DNA of 64,000 nt from a virus: the IMG/VR virus record IMGVR_UViG_3300028829_004140, positions 1-64,000 of that record; one strand, given 5' to 3'. Shown here in pieces: positions 36,797 through 46,012 of the stretch (position 1 is its first letter; every line of letters begins with the position of its first letter). The notes below the pieces were generated by a model that ran no database searches, was not told the origin of the DNA, and saw only the letters and a program-made list of their open reading frames with translations. The position numbers and the translations under genes are program-made.

Positions 36797-37566
36797 TTAA
36801 TCTCCAATTCAATAAGCCTTTGATGTTTAGGCGGGAACTTTTTCTCAATCTTTTTTATCTGTTCAGATACAGCGGACCATATCTTACGTTCTACAGATTT
36901 GTTCATACCTTTGCAAAGATATTTTAATCTGACAATACAGAACCCCTTTCCTATTAGTAAGCCGTTTTTAATGTTGTCCATTTTTATCACATTTTGCAGC
37001 TTTTCTTCTCCGAAGATGGGAAGAAAGTGCTGTGGTCCATCTATCTCTATTATAGTATTTAGCTCCGGTAAAAGCAGGTCAATTTCAAAATTTCCCTGAA
37101 CTAATCCTTTCTTATGCATAACTACCTGATAGCCCAAATCGTTTAGTTTTTTCTTTAAAAACTTCTCAGCCTTAGACCCTTCTATAGAAGAAATCCTCAA
37201 GGCACGACCGGCCTTTTCTTGCATTTCTCTTTTTTTCAATGGGTCGATTTTGTCCCACCTTTCTTTGGCAGCATCAGAGAAGGCTTTTCTGTCCAAGTCG
37301 TCCATCTTATCCCAAGACTTCTCTACGCCTTTGCTGATAGCCTCCTTCTCGGCCTCTGTGCGTTTCTTGCCCTTTGTTGGGTGTTCTAGCCTTCCTTTGT
37401 TTATTGCCTTCTTGGTTGCATCTGATCGACTTCTGAGCATGACCCCATGCTTCTTGAGTAGCCTTTCAATTTTCTTAGGGTAAGTGCTGAAATGTTCTGC
37501 TATTTCTGCACAACTAAGACCTTCCTCGTACTTCTTTGTTACTTCTTTTATATTTAGTTCTTTCAT
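36793..37566 (-). CDS. homing endonuclease, Vsr/EDxHD-like
   Basis: A 257-residue protein. Residues 1-35 carry a helix-turn-helix (SCAEIAEHFSTYPKKIERLL), and residues 50-130 hold repeated basic helices of NUMOD type (KSWDKMDDLDRKAFSDAAKE). The C-terminal nuclease core has FEIDLLLPELNTIIEIDGPQ, matching the EDxHD/Vsr-like PD-(D/E)XK fold used by several phage homing endonucleases. The ATG at 37566 follows AGGAG and is preferred over an in-frame start 39 nt upstream. Its stop overlaps the next start. It is probably a free-standing mobile gene lodged beside the recombination gene. Confidence 0.75.
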   Translation of the reverse strand: MKELNIKEVTKKYEEGLSCAEIAEHFSTYPKKIERLLKKHGVMLRSRSDATKKAINKGRLEHPTKGKKRTEAEKEAISKGVEKSWDKMDDLDRKAFSDAAKERWDKIDPLKKREMQEKAGRALRISSIEGSKAEKFLKKKLNDLGYQVVMHKKGLVQGNFEIDLLLPELNTIIEIDGPQHFLPIFGEEKLQNVIKMDNIKNGLLIGKGFCIVRLKYLCKGMNKSVERKIWSAVSEQIKKIEKKFPPKHQRLIELEIK

Positions 37567-37648
37567 TTTGTTTCTCCTAGTTTTTTCCAGACTGCCGTTT
37601 TTCAAGCGGTTATATTTTTGCCAAAGTCGCTATTCGTGTTGATCTGTT

Positions 37649-38308
37649 CTATGGGCATATTTCCCACTCCAATCTTCTAGTGAAAGGTAATTCGGGCCGG
37701 TCGTCGTAAAAGAAAAGTTTAGCCATTGGATTCATGGAGTCAACCAAATGAACAAACGAAGAATTTATACAGTGTATCTCGGTTGCACGTTCTATTACTT
37801 CCATCCAGTCAAACATACTTTTTTCGACAAGGGGTCTGGTTAAATGTATTTTCGGTAGCTCTGTTTGGATGTTTACGTTCGCTTTACCGGCACTTGCTAC
37901 ATCGTTTACTAATGCGAATCTAGGTGGAAGATTTAAATAATCCGATACTAGCTTTTCTTGCTTGTAGTCTCTTTCGATGTGAAAAGAGTCCCATCTATGC
38001 GAAAAATCAACACCGGCATGTTTGTAAAAAGTTTCATCAAAATTTAAAGTCCTATCTCCGTTTGCAAGCCACCCAAGGTTTACTTCGCCGTAAAACGTTT
38101 GATGACTTTCGGACACTGGGGCAAATGTTAAGTTTATATCTCTAAACATTCTCATTACATTATCTAGATTTGAATGTTTAACAACTAGAGTATTAGCCGC
38201 TCCCAACTCACTAGCCATAGGCATGAACCTTGTCGCAGAACCTAACTGCCTAACAAGACCATTGCATATAATATGATCGCCAAGACCTAAATGATGATGA
38301 ATAATCAC
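37649..38308 (-). CDS. GT9-like (GT-B) glycosyltransferase
   Basis: A 219-residue protein with an N-terminus HHHLGLGDHIICNGLVRQLG, typical of heptosyltransferase-like GT-B enzymes ('GLGD.I...P.l..L'). A C-terminal donor-side segment ATEIHCINSSFVHLVDSM is the 'aDl.ig.dSg..HlA' equivalent of that family. It is shorter than cellular GT9 enzymes (usually 320-350 residues), so it is a minimal version. It overlaps its upstream neighbour by 4 nt, as part of a translationally coupled glycosylation operon. Confidence 0.6.
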   Translation of the reverse strand: MIIHHHLGLGDHIICNGLVRQLGSATRFMPMASELGAANTLVVKHSNLDNVMRMFRDINLTFAPVSESHQTFYGEVNLGWLANGDRTLNFDETFYKHAGVDFSHRWDSFHIERDYKQEKLVSDYLNLPPRFALVNDVASAGKANVNIQTELPKIHLTRPLVEKSMFDWMEVIERATEIHCINSSFVHLVDSMNPMAKLFFYDDRPELPFTRRLEWEICP

Positions 38309-38766
38309 TCCACTATCTCTCTTATTTGTTCTAGGTTCCAGTTGTCAACAATTCCTACCGGTTTCTTGTTGCAGAAATTTTCTATCATGTCTGCGTGTTC
38401 TTCGCTTCTGGCTATAAGTTTTAGTTTATCGTTTGATATCACTTCATACATTGCGTTGTAATCAGTTGGTATATTTAACCAGTTAAAATCCCATAGGTAC
38501 AGATACCGATCCATTTTTGTAGGCATTTTTAGCGATATTGCTGCGTTTTTTATCGACGTAGAAATTAACACACCTTCGTAACTGGAAAGAAAAGAAGAAA
38601 GCTTGTATGAAAAAAGACACTTAGTTACAGGAAGGCAGTGGGCGTTTACAAATGTTCCCAATGAAAGCTTTGTATTATCTAATCCCTTGTTCCACTCTTT
38701 GATTAAATAGAAGGCATTTTGTGAAGGTCCAAGGTTCTCCATAAAGGCCGATATGTTTTTTACCAT
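38305..38766 (-). CDS. short glycan-locus protein, possibly a partial GT-B domain
   Basis: A 153-residue protein of mixed alpha/beta pattern. The segment LKLIARSEEHADMIENFCNK, followed by KPVGIVDNWNLEQI, reads like the hinge between the two Rossmann halves of a GT-B glycosyltransferase ('..a.S......i....g....vv.N..d'), but the donor-binding half is missing. It may act with a neighbour or be a truncated enzyme. It starts at TAATG overlap with the previous stop. Confidence 0.4.
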   Translation of the reverse strand: MVKNISAFMENLGPSQNAFYLIKEWNKGLDNTKLSLGTFVNAHCLPVTKCLFSYKLSSFLSSYEGVLISTSIKNAAISLKMPTKMDRYLYLWDFNWLNIPTDYNAMYEVISNDKLKLIARSEEHADMIENFCNKKPVGIVDNWNLEQIREIVE

Positions 38767-39527
38767 TATCTTTCCAAGTATTGATTCATTCTAACTTCTG
38801 TACCGGGAGGAATAAATTCAAATATTTCTCCAACAAAATGCTTGTACTCGTCTAGCGGATCTGGAAAGTCTTTTGCAAAACTTTCTGGCCTAAAGACCCA
38901 TTTGCTGCTGTCGAAGTCTTTGGCCTGATGAACCATAGAGGTTAATATGTTTCCTCCATACTTAGGGTAAATTACATCCCTAAGAAAATTCATGTCCACC
39001 ATTCCCCAAGAAGACTTGTCGTAATAACGATTTTCGGGAGTAACCCTTATTCCTTTGGAGGTCTGCCATTCGAGAAGTGCCTTATACATATCAATCCATC
39101 CACCTTGTATGCCCCACATTCCTCCGAGCATAGGATACCCATGATGGGGATGATCTCTCATTATATGTAGAATACTGCCGGAATCTACCCATTCTTTTAC
39201 AGCATTTGCTTCTCTTTGGGTTATTCTTGAGTCAGCATCTCTAAAAATTGTATAGTCATAATCATCTGCAACTATGAATCTCCAACTAACAGGAGCTATA
39301 GGTTGCCATCCTGCTCCCCAATTTGCATGTCGCCCACCCCTATGAACAACCGCATTTGGAAATTCTTCCAGTTTTAATAGGGTTTTTTCAGGAACCGAAT
39401 CGTCAGCACATATATTGACTGTCCATCCCGGATAGTATTTTTCCGCAAGGTTAATGTTTCTCAACATTCCTTCCGTATATTTAAACTTATCGCCCCAAAG
39501 GCTGAATGCTATCGCTTTTTTTGTCAT
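38766..39527 (-). CDS. GT-A glycosyltransferase with DXD motif
   Basis: A 253-residue protein with the start KAIAFSLWGDKFKYTEGMLR, a donor-site strand and metal-binding DAD in YTIFRDADSRITQREANAV (about residues 93-111), and an acceptor-side GMWGIQGGWIDM. The pattern is a GT-A fold related to small polysaccharide-modifying transferases. No membrane segment is present. It overlaps both neighbours by 1-4 nt. Donor and acceptor are unknown. Confidence 0.7.
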   Translation of the reverse strand: MTKKAIAFSLWGDKFKYTEGMLRNINLAEKYYPGWTVNICADDSVPEKTLLKLEEFPNAVVHRGGRHANWGAGWQPIAPVSWRFIVADDYDYTIFRDADSRITQREANAVKEWVDSGSILHIMRDHPHHGYPMLGGMWGIQGGWIDMYKALLEWQTSKGIRVTPENRYYDKSSWGMVDMNFLRDVIYPKYGGNILTSMVHQAKDFDSSKWVFRPESFAKDFPDPLDEYKHFVGEIFEFIPPGTEVRMNQYLER

Positions 39528-40132
39528 TGAAACGAAACCCTTCCCATTATTCCTATTGAATCAGGCTGTAAAGTATTCATTAATTCTAAATTTTGACCAG
39601 CAACATTTGCAAACGATCTAAACGTTGCACGTTCTACATCGTGAGTGTTTGCGCATGGCAAATTTTTCCATATGGTTTTAAGCGTTTTGGTTTTTCCAAA
39701 CATAAAAGCTGGACTTAACAACTTATCTTTTGCAGGATTTTTAGATGTGCTTAAACAAGAAAGTTTCTTATTATCAAAAACTTTATCAATATTATTAACG
39801 AAATAATTGTAGTCACATACAGCAGTATACATCAATCCTGCTTTTTCGCATGATGCCAAACCTTTGTTTATACACTGTTGGATATCTCTAATTAAAAATT
39901 TACTATCACTTGAAGCAGAAAGACATATGTCAAAAGTTCCTTCAATTCGGCTATCTATATCTTCTATAAATTTAGAATCTAGCATGTTTTCGCCAAAAGA
40001 CATAGAAACCGTAGTAAAAAAAGAATCTCCATTACTTAGTTCTTCAGATTTCCAATGTCCTACTCTTCTTACTAACAAATTCCAGTCAAACGCTTTATCT
40101 AAGCGTCCATAGAGTATGAGTCCATGTTTCAT
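39524..40132 (-). CDS. unknown glycan-locus protein
   Basis: A 202-residue soluble protein of alternating beta/alpha pattern starting KHGLILYGRLDKAFDWNLLV. It contains CLSASSDSKFLIRDIQQC and, near the end, AFMFGKTKTLKTIWKNLPC. The 'SPAFMFGK...L..iW' part looks like the last helix-strand pair of GT-A enzymes, so it may be a diverged transferase, but no DXD is visible. It starts with an ATGA overlap to the GT2 gene. The function is unassigned. Confidence 0.4.
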   Translation of the reverse strand: MKHGLILYGRLDKAFDWNLLVRRVGHWKSEELSNGDSFFTTVSMSFGENMLDSKFIEDIDSRIEGTFDICLSASSDSKFLIRDIQQCINKGLASCEKAGLMYTAVCDYNYFVNNIDKVFDNKKLSCLSTSKNPAKDKLLSPAFMFGKTKTLKTIWKNLPCANTHDVERATFRSFANVAGQNLELMNTLQPDSIGIMGRVSFQ

Positions 40133-40905
40133 TCTAGATATTCTCCACAGGTTTTGTCAAATAATTGTTTGATTGTAAGTCCCGTAATATCTGATGGTGT
40201 TTTATAGTATGAACAATCTATAGCATATTTTCTTGTATCTTCTTCTATCATTATGGCTCTTTTTTCTGCGGGAAGCACACAAACTTTTATGTCGCAACAC
40301 GTTTTAAACTTAACTCCACTGTAGTAGGACCGCATAGCCATCTCTCCATCGGCACAATAATATTGATAAGATGTGTTATAAAGCCCGTAATTACGAAATA
40401 CGTCTTTTTTGTAAATTCCGTAGTTCATAACCACCTCTCCCTTGATTGGGTTGGGATAGTCATAGTCGGCGCAATTGTGAAGATTCCATCCATTATCCCT
40501 CATTCCTGTGCAGATTGTCCATCTCAGTTCTTTCATAGATTGCGTATCACCTTCTTTCCAATTAAAAAGATAGGCATCATGATCGTCGCTAATCGTTTCA
40601 AAAACATCATCCCATGTATTGCAGAGAAGAACGTCATCATTCCATTGACAAATATTTTCATACGATGCGGTTTTTATGCCGAGGTTCATATAGTGTGGAT
40701 AAGAACTTCTCTTTCCAACTTCTACCAGTTTAATATTGGGATGATTTAAACGTTTGATATACTCTATGGTTCCGTCTGTGCTGCCACCGTCAACAAGGAC
40801 TAATTCGAGTCCATCTCCGCAATCTGACTGGACAGTATTTTCTATCAAGCCGCCCAAATATTTTAGGCGGTTTAATGTTCCTGTTACAATACTAATTCCT
40901 TGCAT
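40129..40905 (-). CDS. GT2-family glycosyltransferase
   Basis: A 258-residue GT-A enzyme: ISIVTGTLNRLKYLGGLIEN and LELVLVDGGSTDGTIEYIKR at the donor site, metal-binding region ICQWNDDVLL, then an acceptor-side NYGLYNTSYQYYCADGEMAM. I chose ATG 40905, because GGGGAG (40920-40915) lies 9 nt upstream; a longer frame would run 71 nt into the neighbouring FkbM gene and add residues unlike the family. The gene overlaps the upstream FkbM gene by 14 nt. Confidence 0.8.
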   Translation of the reverse strand: MQGISIVTGTLNRLKYLGGLIENTVQSDCGDGLELVLVDGGSTDGTIEYIKRLNHPNIKLVEVGKRSSYPHYMNLGIKTASYENICQWNDDVLLCNTWDDVFETISDDHDAYLFNWKEGDTQSMKELRWTICTGMRDNGWNLHNCADYDYPNPIKGEVVMNYGIYKKDVFRNYGLYNTSYQYYCADGEMAMRSYYSGVKFKTCCDIKVCVLPAEKRAIMIEEDTRKYAIDCSYYKTPSDITGLTIKQLFDKTCGEYLE

Positions 40906-41509
40906 AAAAAGCATCTCCCCAACTCTGTGATTGCCAATAGGTTGCAAGTCTAGAAAATCCAAACTCTTCTAGAAATTCATCCAAATCTTCCACCATAGGA
41001 CACCCTTCGTAAACCTCGTCTCTGTTAACTTCTAGAATCATAGAGTCTACTGTTGTCAGCGAATTGACCGCACCCTTTAGAACTTCTAACTCATAACCCT
41101 GAACGTCTATATTGAGAAAATTGCAAACCGGATCGTAATAGTTGTCCAGAATGTCTACCTTCACACTTATAGAATCATTAAACAAAACATCGGTATGTTC
41201 TGTTAGGTGTTTTTTTGGCTTCATTAAAGAACTAGATGCACCACTACCCTGCTGAACTCCACCAGACCTCCAAGAAACATGCATTTCTTTTTCACATTGC
41301 CTAGATCCTAGTGCAACATTGTGGATCTTTTCGGAGTCTATCAGCTTGCCTTGCACTAGATTATATAAATCTGGCTGGGGTTCAAACATCACGGTGTTTT
41401 TTAATCCTAGATTTCTATAGCTGATTAACTCTTCGCCAGCGAAGGCTCCAACGTGCATGACACCGGTAATTGGAAATCTTGCATGAATTTTTCTAATGTC
41501 AAAAATCAT
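40892..41509 (-). CDS. FkbM-type methyltransferase
   Basis: A 205-residue SAM-dependent methyltransferase. VMHVGAFAGEELISYRNLG is the SAM-binding motif I, VMFEPQPDLYNLV the acidic loop, and CNFLNIDVQGYELEVLKGA the family signature that follows. It ends with WQSQSWGDAFYARN. FkbM enzymes O-methylate hydroxyls of sugars or polyketides, so here sugar O-methylation is the natural reading. This is one of at least three methyltransferase-type genes in the glycan locus. Confidence 0.85.
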   Translation of the reverse strand: MIFDIRKIHARFPITGVMHVGAFAGEELISYRNLGLKNTVMFEPQPDLYNLVQGKLIDSEKIHNVALGSRQCEKEMHVSWRSGGVQQGSGASSSLMKPKKHLTEHTDVLFNDSISVKVDILDNYYDPVCNFLNIDVQGYELEVLKGAVNSLTTVDSMILEVNRDEVYEGCPMVEDLDEFLEEFGFSRLATYWQSQSWGDAFYARN

Positions 41510-41552
41510 TATCTAACCTTTCTACTAAATTCCAAACCGGAGCGCATTTCAT
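41499..41552 (-). CDS. candidate 17-residue micro-ORF in the glycan locus
   Basis: ATG 41552 to TGA 41501-41499 encodes MKCAPVWNLVERLDNDF. It begins 6 nt after the preceding stop, with AAGGTGA upstream, and overlaps the start of the FkbM gene in another frame. It may couple translation between the two genes or be accidental. Confidence 0.25.
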   Translation of the reverse strand: MKCAPVWNLVERLDNDF

Positions 41553-41557
41553 AACTA

Positions 41558-42562
41558 TCACCTTGAATTTTCTCTAACTGTTCCGCCTAGAACCTTTATG
41601 TCTTGAATGACTCTGCCAGTCGTGCGCTCTTCTTTAATCATGGCATCCAGAATGTTAATTTCCTGATGGGCACATATAATGTTGTCTAAGTGTCCCGCTT
41701 TTTTTAGTGTTTTGTAACACACTCTATATCCATTGTTAAAATCTTCCAATAGACGATCTGCTTGAAGTGGATAAGTTTCTCCAGAGATGTTCTTAACAGA
41801 TTCATCATGATTGAAATAATCAGAGACTTGGTTGTTTGGACTATTTACAACGCATCCCAACGGAGGCATAATAACAAAAGGGGGACATTCTTGGCAAAAT
41901 CTTTGCAAGGCTCTTTCTAGTTCATTTGGATTTTGTTTCCATTTCTTAATTTTGTCAAGATAGCACAATTCTTCTGTCCAAGCTTGTACTACACTTTGTT
42001 GAAAAATGTGACCGTCTAGAGAAATGGGATAATTCCAATAGCCGCCATAGTAATGAATACTTCTGTCATAGTAAAGTAGACGTTCCCACTCTGTTGCGAG
42101 AGGTCGTGGATGCACAAAAGCCCCAAAATCGCCAACTTCCTGCTTGAACATTCCCTCAATCCCTGCTCCTGATCTGTATTGAGTATTCTCACCGAGCCGT
42201 AAACTTATATGACTTAATCGACCAACTTCCGATCCAAAAGCCCCATCAATCCATCGCTGCGTAAGCAGTATGTCATTGTAAAATATGTTATCATCGGTAA
42301 AAAACGCAATGTAAGGAGAAAGAGAGCATGACACAGCAACATCAACATCCTTAAACAAAGATTCACTCTGTTCCCAGAATGACACATTTGGATATTCTTT
42401 TGGTAATTTTTTGTATGCTTTTTCGTACTCTAAATTGCTACATTTGTAAATAACAATTTTTTCTTCAAATACGTCGTTTACGTCACACTTTTCCATGCTC
42501 GAAAGCAATAGGTCTAGTTGTAAAGGTCTATCCTTACTGAATATGATCGAAGTAATTGGCAA
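41558..42562 (-). CDS. GT-A-like glycosyltransferase (TTG start)
   Basis: A 334-residue protein starting ITSIIFSKDRPLQLDLLLSS, typical of the first strand and helix of GT-A enzymes. It continues with KIVIYKCSN, then a metal-site region SPYIAFFTDDNIFY (FTDD near residues 92-95). The rest is rich in aromatic residues and likely binds acceptor. The start is TTG 42562 with GGGAG 9 nt upstream, and no ATG is available near the conserved N-terminus. It overlaps the end of the epimerase gene by 29 nt. Confidence 0.65.
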   Translation of the reverse strand: MPITSIIFSKDRPLQLDLLLSSMEKCDVNDVFEEKIVIYKCSNLEYEKAYKKLPKEYPNVSFWEQSESLFKDVDVAVSCSLSPYIAFFTDDNIFYNDILLTQRWIDGAFGSEVGRLSHISLRLGENTQYRSGAGIEGMFKQEVGDFGAFVHPRPLATEWERLLYYDRSIHYYGGYWNYPISLDGHIFQQSVVQAWTEELCYLDKIKKWKQNPNELERALQRFCQECPPFVIMPPLGCVVNSPNNQVSDYFNHDESVKNISGETYPLQADRLLEDFNNGYRVCYKTLKKAGHLDNIICAHQEINILDAMIKEERTTGRVIQDIKVLGGTVRENSR

Positions 42563-43496
42563 AACTTTTTTCTCCCTTATATCTATAGTACCAGCTAACA
42601 GTGTGTTTTAGTCCTTCGTAAAGGGGCATACTCGCCTCAAAACCAAAGACTTTATATGCTTTACTTACATCTAAGCATCGACGGGGTTGACCATTCGGCT
42701 TGTCTGAATGATAGGTAATATCGCCCGTGTATCCCATTATCTTTGCTAGTGTTAACACCAAGTCTCTGATTTTGATTTCGTTGCCAGTTCCTACGTTTAT
42801 AGGATGCGGAGTTGTTTCTTTTTCAATGCTTTTTCTGATTATTTCTGCACAATCATCAACGTACAAAAACTCTCTACTAGCGTCGCCTGTCCCCCAGATG
42901 TCTATGTTGTTACTTCCTCTGGAAATCGCTCTGTCTATCTTTAAAATTAGGGCAGGAATGACATGACTACTTTCCGGGTTAAAGTTATCATTTGGTCCGT
43001 ACATATTTACAGGTATTAGGTTTGTAGATTGTAAACCATACTGAGCATGGTAGGCGATAAGCATTTCTGTTAGAGTTTTTTTGGCTATCCCATATGGAGC
43101 ATTGGTTTCTTCTGGATAACCATTCCATATATCTTCTTCTTTAAATGGAACGGGCGTAAACTTAGGATAAGCACACACCGTTCCAACCATGATAAACTTT
43201 TTAAGTTTACCGTATTTCCTAGCTGTTTCAATAAGATTCATTCCCATGACTAGGTTTTCATACATGAACAGTCCGGGGTTTTGTTTATTAGCTCCTATTC
43301 CGCCGACTTTGGCAGCAAGGTGGACAATAACATCAGGAGTATTATGCGCGAATAAATACTCAACATGTTTTTGTTTTGTTAAGTCCCATTCGCCTCTTCC
43401 TCTTAGCGGAATAATAGTATCATTAGAATCCGATAACGCTTTGCGAACAGCCTTACCAAGAAAGCCAGTGCCGCCAGTAATTATAATTTTAGACAT
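42534..43496 (-). CDS. GDP-L-fucose-synthase-like NAD(P)-dependent epimerase/reductase
   Basis: A 320-residue short-chain dehydrogenase of the extended type. TGGTGFLG (7-14) binds NAD(P). HLAAKVGGIGANKQNPG and the active-site Y135-x3-K139 (APYGIAKK) are typical of GDP-4-keto-6-deoxy-mannose epimerase/reductase, which makes GDP-fucose. The Ser expected in 'SSCIYP' of the E. coli enzyme is replaced in GTVCAYP (Val at 107). This variant is, as far as I recall, shared by a large related subfamily, so the exact product is less certain. It would supply an activated deoxysugar for the surrounding glycosyltransferases. Confidence 0.8.
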   Translation of the reverse strand: MSKIIITGGTGFLGKAVRKALSDSNDTIIPLRGRGEWDLTKQKHVEYLFAHNTPDVIVHLAAKVGGIGANKQNPGLFMYENLVMGMNLIETARKYGKLKKFIMVGTVCAYPKFTPVPFKEEDIWNGYPEETNAPYGIAKKTLTEMLIAYHAQYGLQSTNLIPVNMYGPNDNFNPESSHVIPALILKIDRAISRGSNNIDIWGTGDASREFLYVDDCAEIIRKSIEKETTPHPINVGTGNEIKIRDLVLTLAKIMGYTGDITYHSDKPNGQPRRCLDVSKAYKVFGFEASMPLYEGLKHTVSWYYRYKGEKSFANYFDHIQ

Positions 43497-44535
43497 TTAA
43501 TGTATCCTTATAAGCTTTCAAAATCCCGCCAGCCACATCACTGTATCCAAACGCTTCCATAATTGTTGCAATCCTGTGGAAGCCTGTGTGGTTTTCTGTA
43601 ACAATCTTTTGCCCTTTAAACATGATTTCAGACATAAGCATCCTACCTTCTATGGTATTTAAATAGTGTTCAATCTTATCTCTAAAATCTTCTGGAGAAT
43701 TCGCAATTACGATACCGTCACCAAACATCTTGTATCCTTCTACATTATCACTAACACAGAAGCCTCCCGCATACAAAATCTTGAATATTCTTTCATTTAC
43801 ATCGAATCCATATTCTTGCGCATGTGGCTCGCTTAGGTTAGGGCAGATTTTCGCAGAACGGAACAGATTTTTAACATCTGAATCTTCTATTAGGCCGCAG
43901 TATTGGTTGACAGGCCAAGGTTGATTACCGAATATTTTTACCTTATATTTTCCCAAAGGATGCAAAAGCGGTGTAAGATAACGATCCATCACTTGTGCTT
44001 TGTAAGGCCAATAACCTCCAACAAAACCAATATCGCATTTCAGCTTTTTGTCAAATTTTGCGTTGTTGTACTCAAAGGTGTCAGCGCACATCATTAACGA
44101 AATAGGTTTGATACCAATAGACTCAAAGTAATTATGTGTAACTTTTATAGCTTCTTCTGGATAATGAATGTGAACAAATTTAATTTGTCCCGTTTCTTGC
44201 TGTAGCCGTTCTAGTAACTTTCTTTCTTTTGTTCCGAGAGTTAGGATGTTAAATCTATCATGATCTATCTCCGAGGTTTGAGTGCCCCAGTCTCCAGCTC
44301 TTAATCCAACTTTTAAATGTGGTCTTTCCCTAATGCAATCTATGGTTGCTTTATTTAAGTTATAAGACTGTCCTAAAAATAGGTCTGGCTCAAATTGATC
44401 GAACACATCATATGCAGAATGTTCTTTTATTTCCCAAAATCCTACATCAAAACCATAGGCTCTTAAAGAGTTAGCCCAAGCTATTCTTTGATAGTAATGA
44501 GCATGTCTACCGTCATTTGCGATTAGTATCTTCAT
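43489..44535 (-). CDS. CgeB-like GT-B glycosyltransferase
   Basis: A 348-residue protein. The N-terminal half starts KILIANDGRHAHYYQRIAWA. The C-terminal donor half has IGFVGGYWPYKAQVMDRYL, then KICPNLSEPHAQEYGFDVNE and KILYAGGFCVSDNVEGYKMF, the glycosyltransferase arrangement of CgeB-like proteins. ATG 44535 is preferred (AGGGGAT upstream and ATGA overlap with the previous stop); a longer frame adds 19 unlikely residues. It is probably a glycan-chain transferase of the operon. Confidence 0.75.
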   Translation of the reverse strand: MKILIANDGRHAHYYQRIAWANSLRAYGFDVGFWEIKEHSAYDVFDQFEPDLFLGQSYNLNKATIDCIRERPHLKVGLRAGDWGTQTSEIDHDRFNILTLGTKERKLLERLQQETGQIKFVHIHYPEEAIKVTHNYFESIGIKPISLMMCADTFEYNNAKFDKKLKCDIGFVGGYWPYKAQVMDRYLTPLLHPLGKYKVKIFGNQPWPVNQYCGLIEDSDVKNLFRSAKICPNLSEPHAQEYGFDVNERIFKILYAGGFCVSDNVEGYKMFGDGIVIANSPEDFRDKIEHYLNTIEGRMLMSEIMFKGQKIVTENHTGFHRIATIMEAFGYSDVAGGILKAYKDTLNV

Positions 44536-45239
44536 TGCATATCCCCTATTCTGTCGATTTCTTTGATTTGCATACCATCCGGCTCTAAACATTCAAAGCT
44601 ACCACCTAATTTTATTACTTCGTTAATTATTTCGAAAGACAATTTTTTCTTATCTCTGTCTTCAAATTTTTGCATGATTGAATTGAGTAGTTTAAATTCT
44701 TTACCTGTAAAGAAAGCCATCTGTGCCCATTTCAAACTAAGACCGTATGAAAGTATAGAAGCTTTGCCTTTTACCTTCGTGACACCGATTTCTTCTTCTT
44801 TAATCATTTTTTTTGAATCAACAATTATAAAAGATTTAGAATATGGTAACTGTAGGGTTTTTTCGTTGAAAATAATGTCGCCATGACAAAACATTAAATT
44901 TTGATGGCATGAGTTATTTAAACCTAGACGTAGACTTTCAGAAGAATTTGTAGAGGCGTAGAGTTGATTCTCTACAAATCTAATGCCTGTATTTTTTTTC
45001 TGCCTCTTTATTACCTTCGTTGCATAGCATCCCACGACGGCTATTATTTCAACGTTATCAAAATAATTAATAACGTTACTAACCTGATTGTCGATAATAC
45101 TTTCACACTTGTTTAATTTTAACAAACTTCTAGGCTCATATGATTTAATTTTCTTTCCACAACCAGCAGCAAGAATCACAAAACTAAGTCTGTCTTCTTT
45201 TAAATTATTCTTTTTTATTTTTCTTACGTTTCTAGTCAT
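44532..45239 (-). CDS. sugar/alcohol-phosphate nucleotidyltransferase-like protein
   Basis: A 235-residue protein starting with a basic tail, then LSFVILAAGCGKKIKSYEPR, a version of the nucleotidyltransferase signature (LAAG.G.R....PK) in which Pro-Lys is Pro-Arg. NLMFCHGDIIFN fits the usual metal-binding segment. The family activates sugar, choline or inositol phosphates with CTP/UTP/GTP to feed glycosyltransferases. The substrate is not predictable, and the altered motif leaves some doubt about activity. It overlaps both neighbours. Confidence 0.6.
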   Translation of the reverse strand: MTRNVRKIKKNNLKEDRLSFVILAAGCGKKIKSYEPRSLLKLNKCESIIDNQVSNVINYFDNVEIIAVVGCYATKVIKRQKKNTGIRFVENQLYASTNSSESLRLGLNNSCHQNLMFCHGDIIFNEKTLQLPYSKSFIIVDSKKMIKEEEIGVTKVKGKASILSYGLSLKWAQMAFFTGKEFKLLNSIMQKFEDRDKKKLSFEIINEVIKLGGSFECLEPDGMQIKEIDRIGDMQ

Positions 45240-46012
45240 TACTTACCAGTAATTATTTTTGCGTTTTGTTGAAAAATTTCCGTAGTCATTTTCATAGATT
45301 GATTTCTTCCATGTTGGTTAGCGATGGCTAAACACTCTGGCACATGGGTAATCATACAAACCTTAGACAGTCTAAGCCATAAGTCATAGTCTTCTGTGCA
45401 ACCTATAAAGCCTTTACTAGCAGGACCGTGGAGTTCGGATCTATAAATCTCTCCATTAGGCATCCTTACTGCATCTAAGTATTCTTTTTTAATCAATGCG
45501 TTACTATGCACCATGCAATGCTGCCGCAAACCAGCCCTACTGTAAGAATCTTTGAACTCAAGCTTGGAATAATCCGGGAATACATTTTCGTAGTCTGCGT
45601 ATGCCACTCCTACTTCTTCGTGTTCGACAAGTTTGGCTACCAGCTTTTCAACCTTCTCTGGGTAGTAAGCGTCATCAGCATCTAGTACACCAATAATATC
45701 GGCCCAGTCCCAGCACATATCAATCGCTACATTACGGGCGACACTAGCACCAGAGTTTTCAATTCTTTTCCTAAAAAGGACACTATCTGTAACTTCCTCG
45801 ATAGTGTCCACCATTGGATTTCCGAATGGGTCTTTATCTTGAAAAAATCTCGTCCTTAAAATCTTTTCCCAAGAATCGTCAGATGATCCATCGTCTACAA
45901 CATACAAACGAAGCTCCCCTTTGTATGTTTGACCTATAATACTTTCTATGGCAGGAATAATGTAGTCCCCATAGTTATAATTCGCACAAATAATAGCAAC
46001 TTTAGGCAGCAT
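45239..46012 (-). CDS. GT2-family glycosyltransferase
   Basis: A 257-residue GT-A enzyme. VAIICANYNYGDYIIPAIES and LYVVDDGSSDDSWEKIL build the donor site. NSGASVARNVAIDMCWD and IIGVLDADDAYYPEKVEKLV hold the metal-binding DADD. The acceptor-side GCTEDYDLWLRLSKV carries the catalytic ED. ATG 46012 is preceded by GGGAGGAG; the frame extends upstream but without family similarity. This is a canonical member of the family. Confidence 0.88.
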   Translation of the reverse strand: MLPKVAIICANYNYGDYIIPAIESIIGQTYKGELRLYVVDDGSSDDSWEKILRTRFFQDKDPFGNPMVDTIEEVTDSVLFRKRIENSGASVARNVAIDMCWDWADIIGVLDADDAYYPEKVEKLVAKLVEHEEVGVAYADYENVFPDYSKLEFKDSYSRAGLRQHCMVHSNALIKKEYLDAVRMPNGEIYRSELHGPASKGFIGCTEDYDLWLRLSKVCMITHVPECLAIANQHGRNQSMKMTTEIFQQNAKIITGK

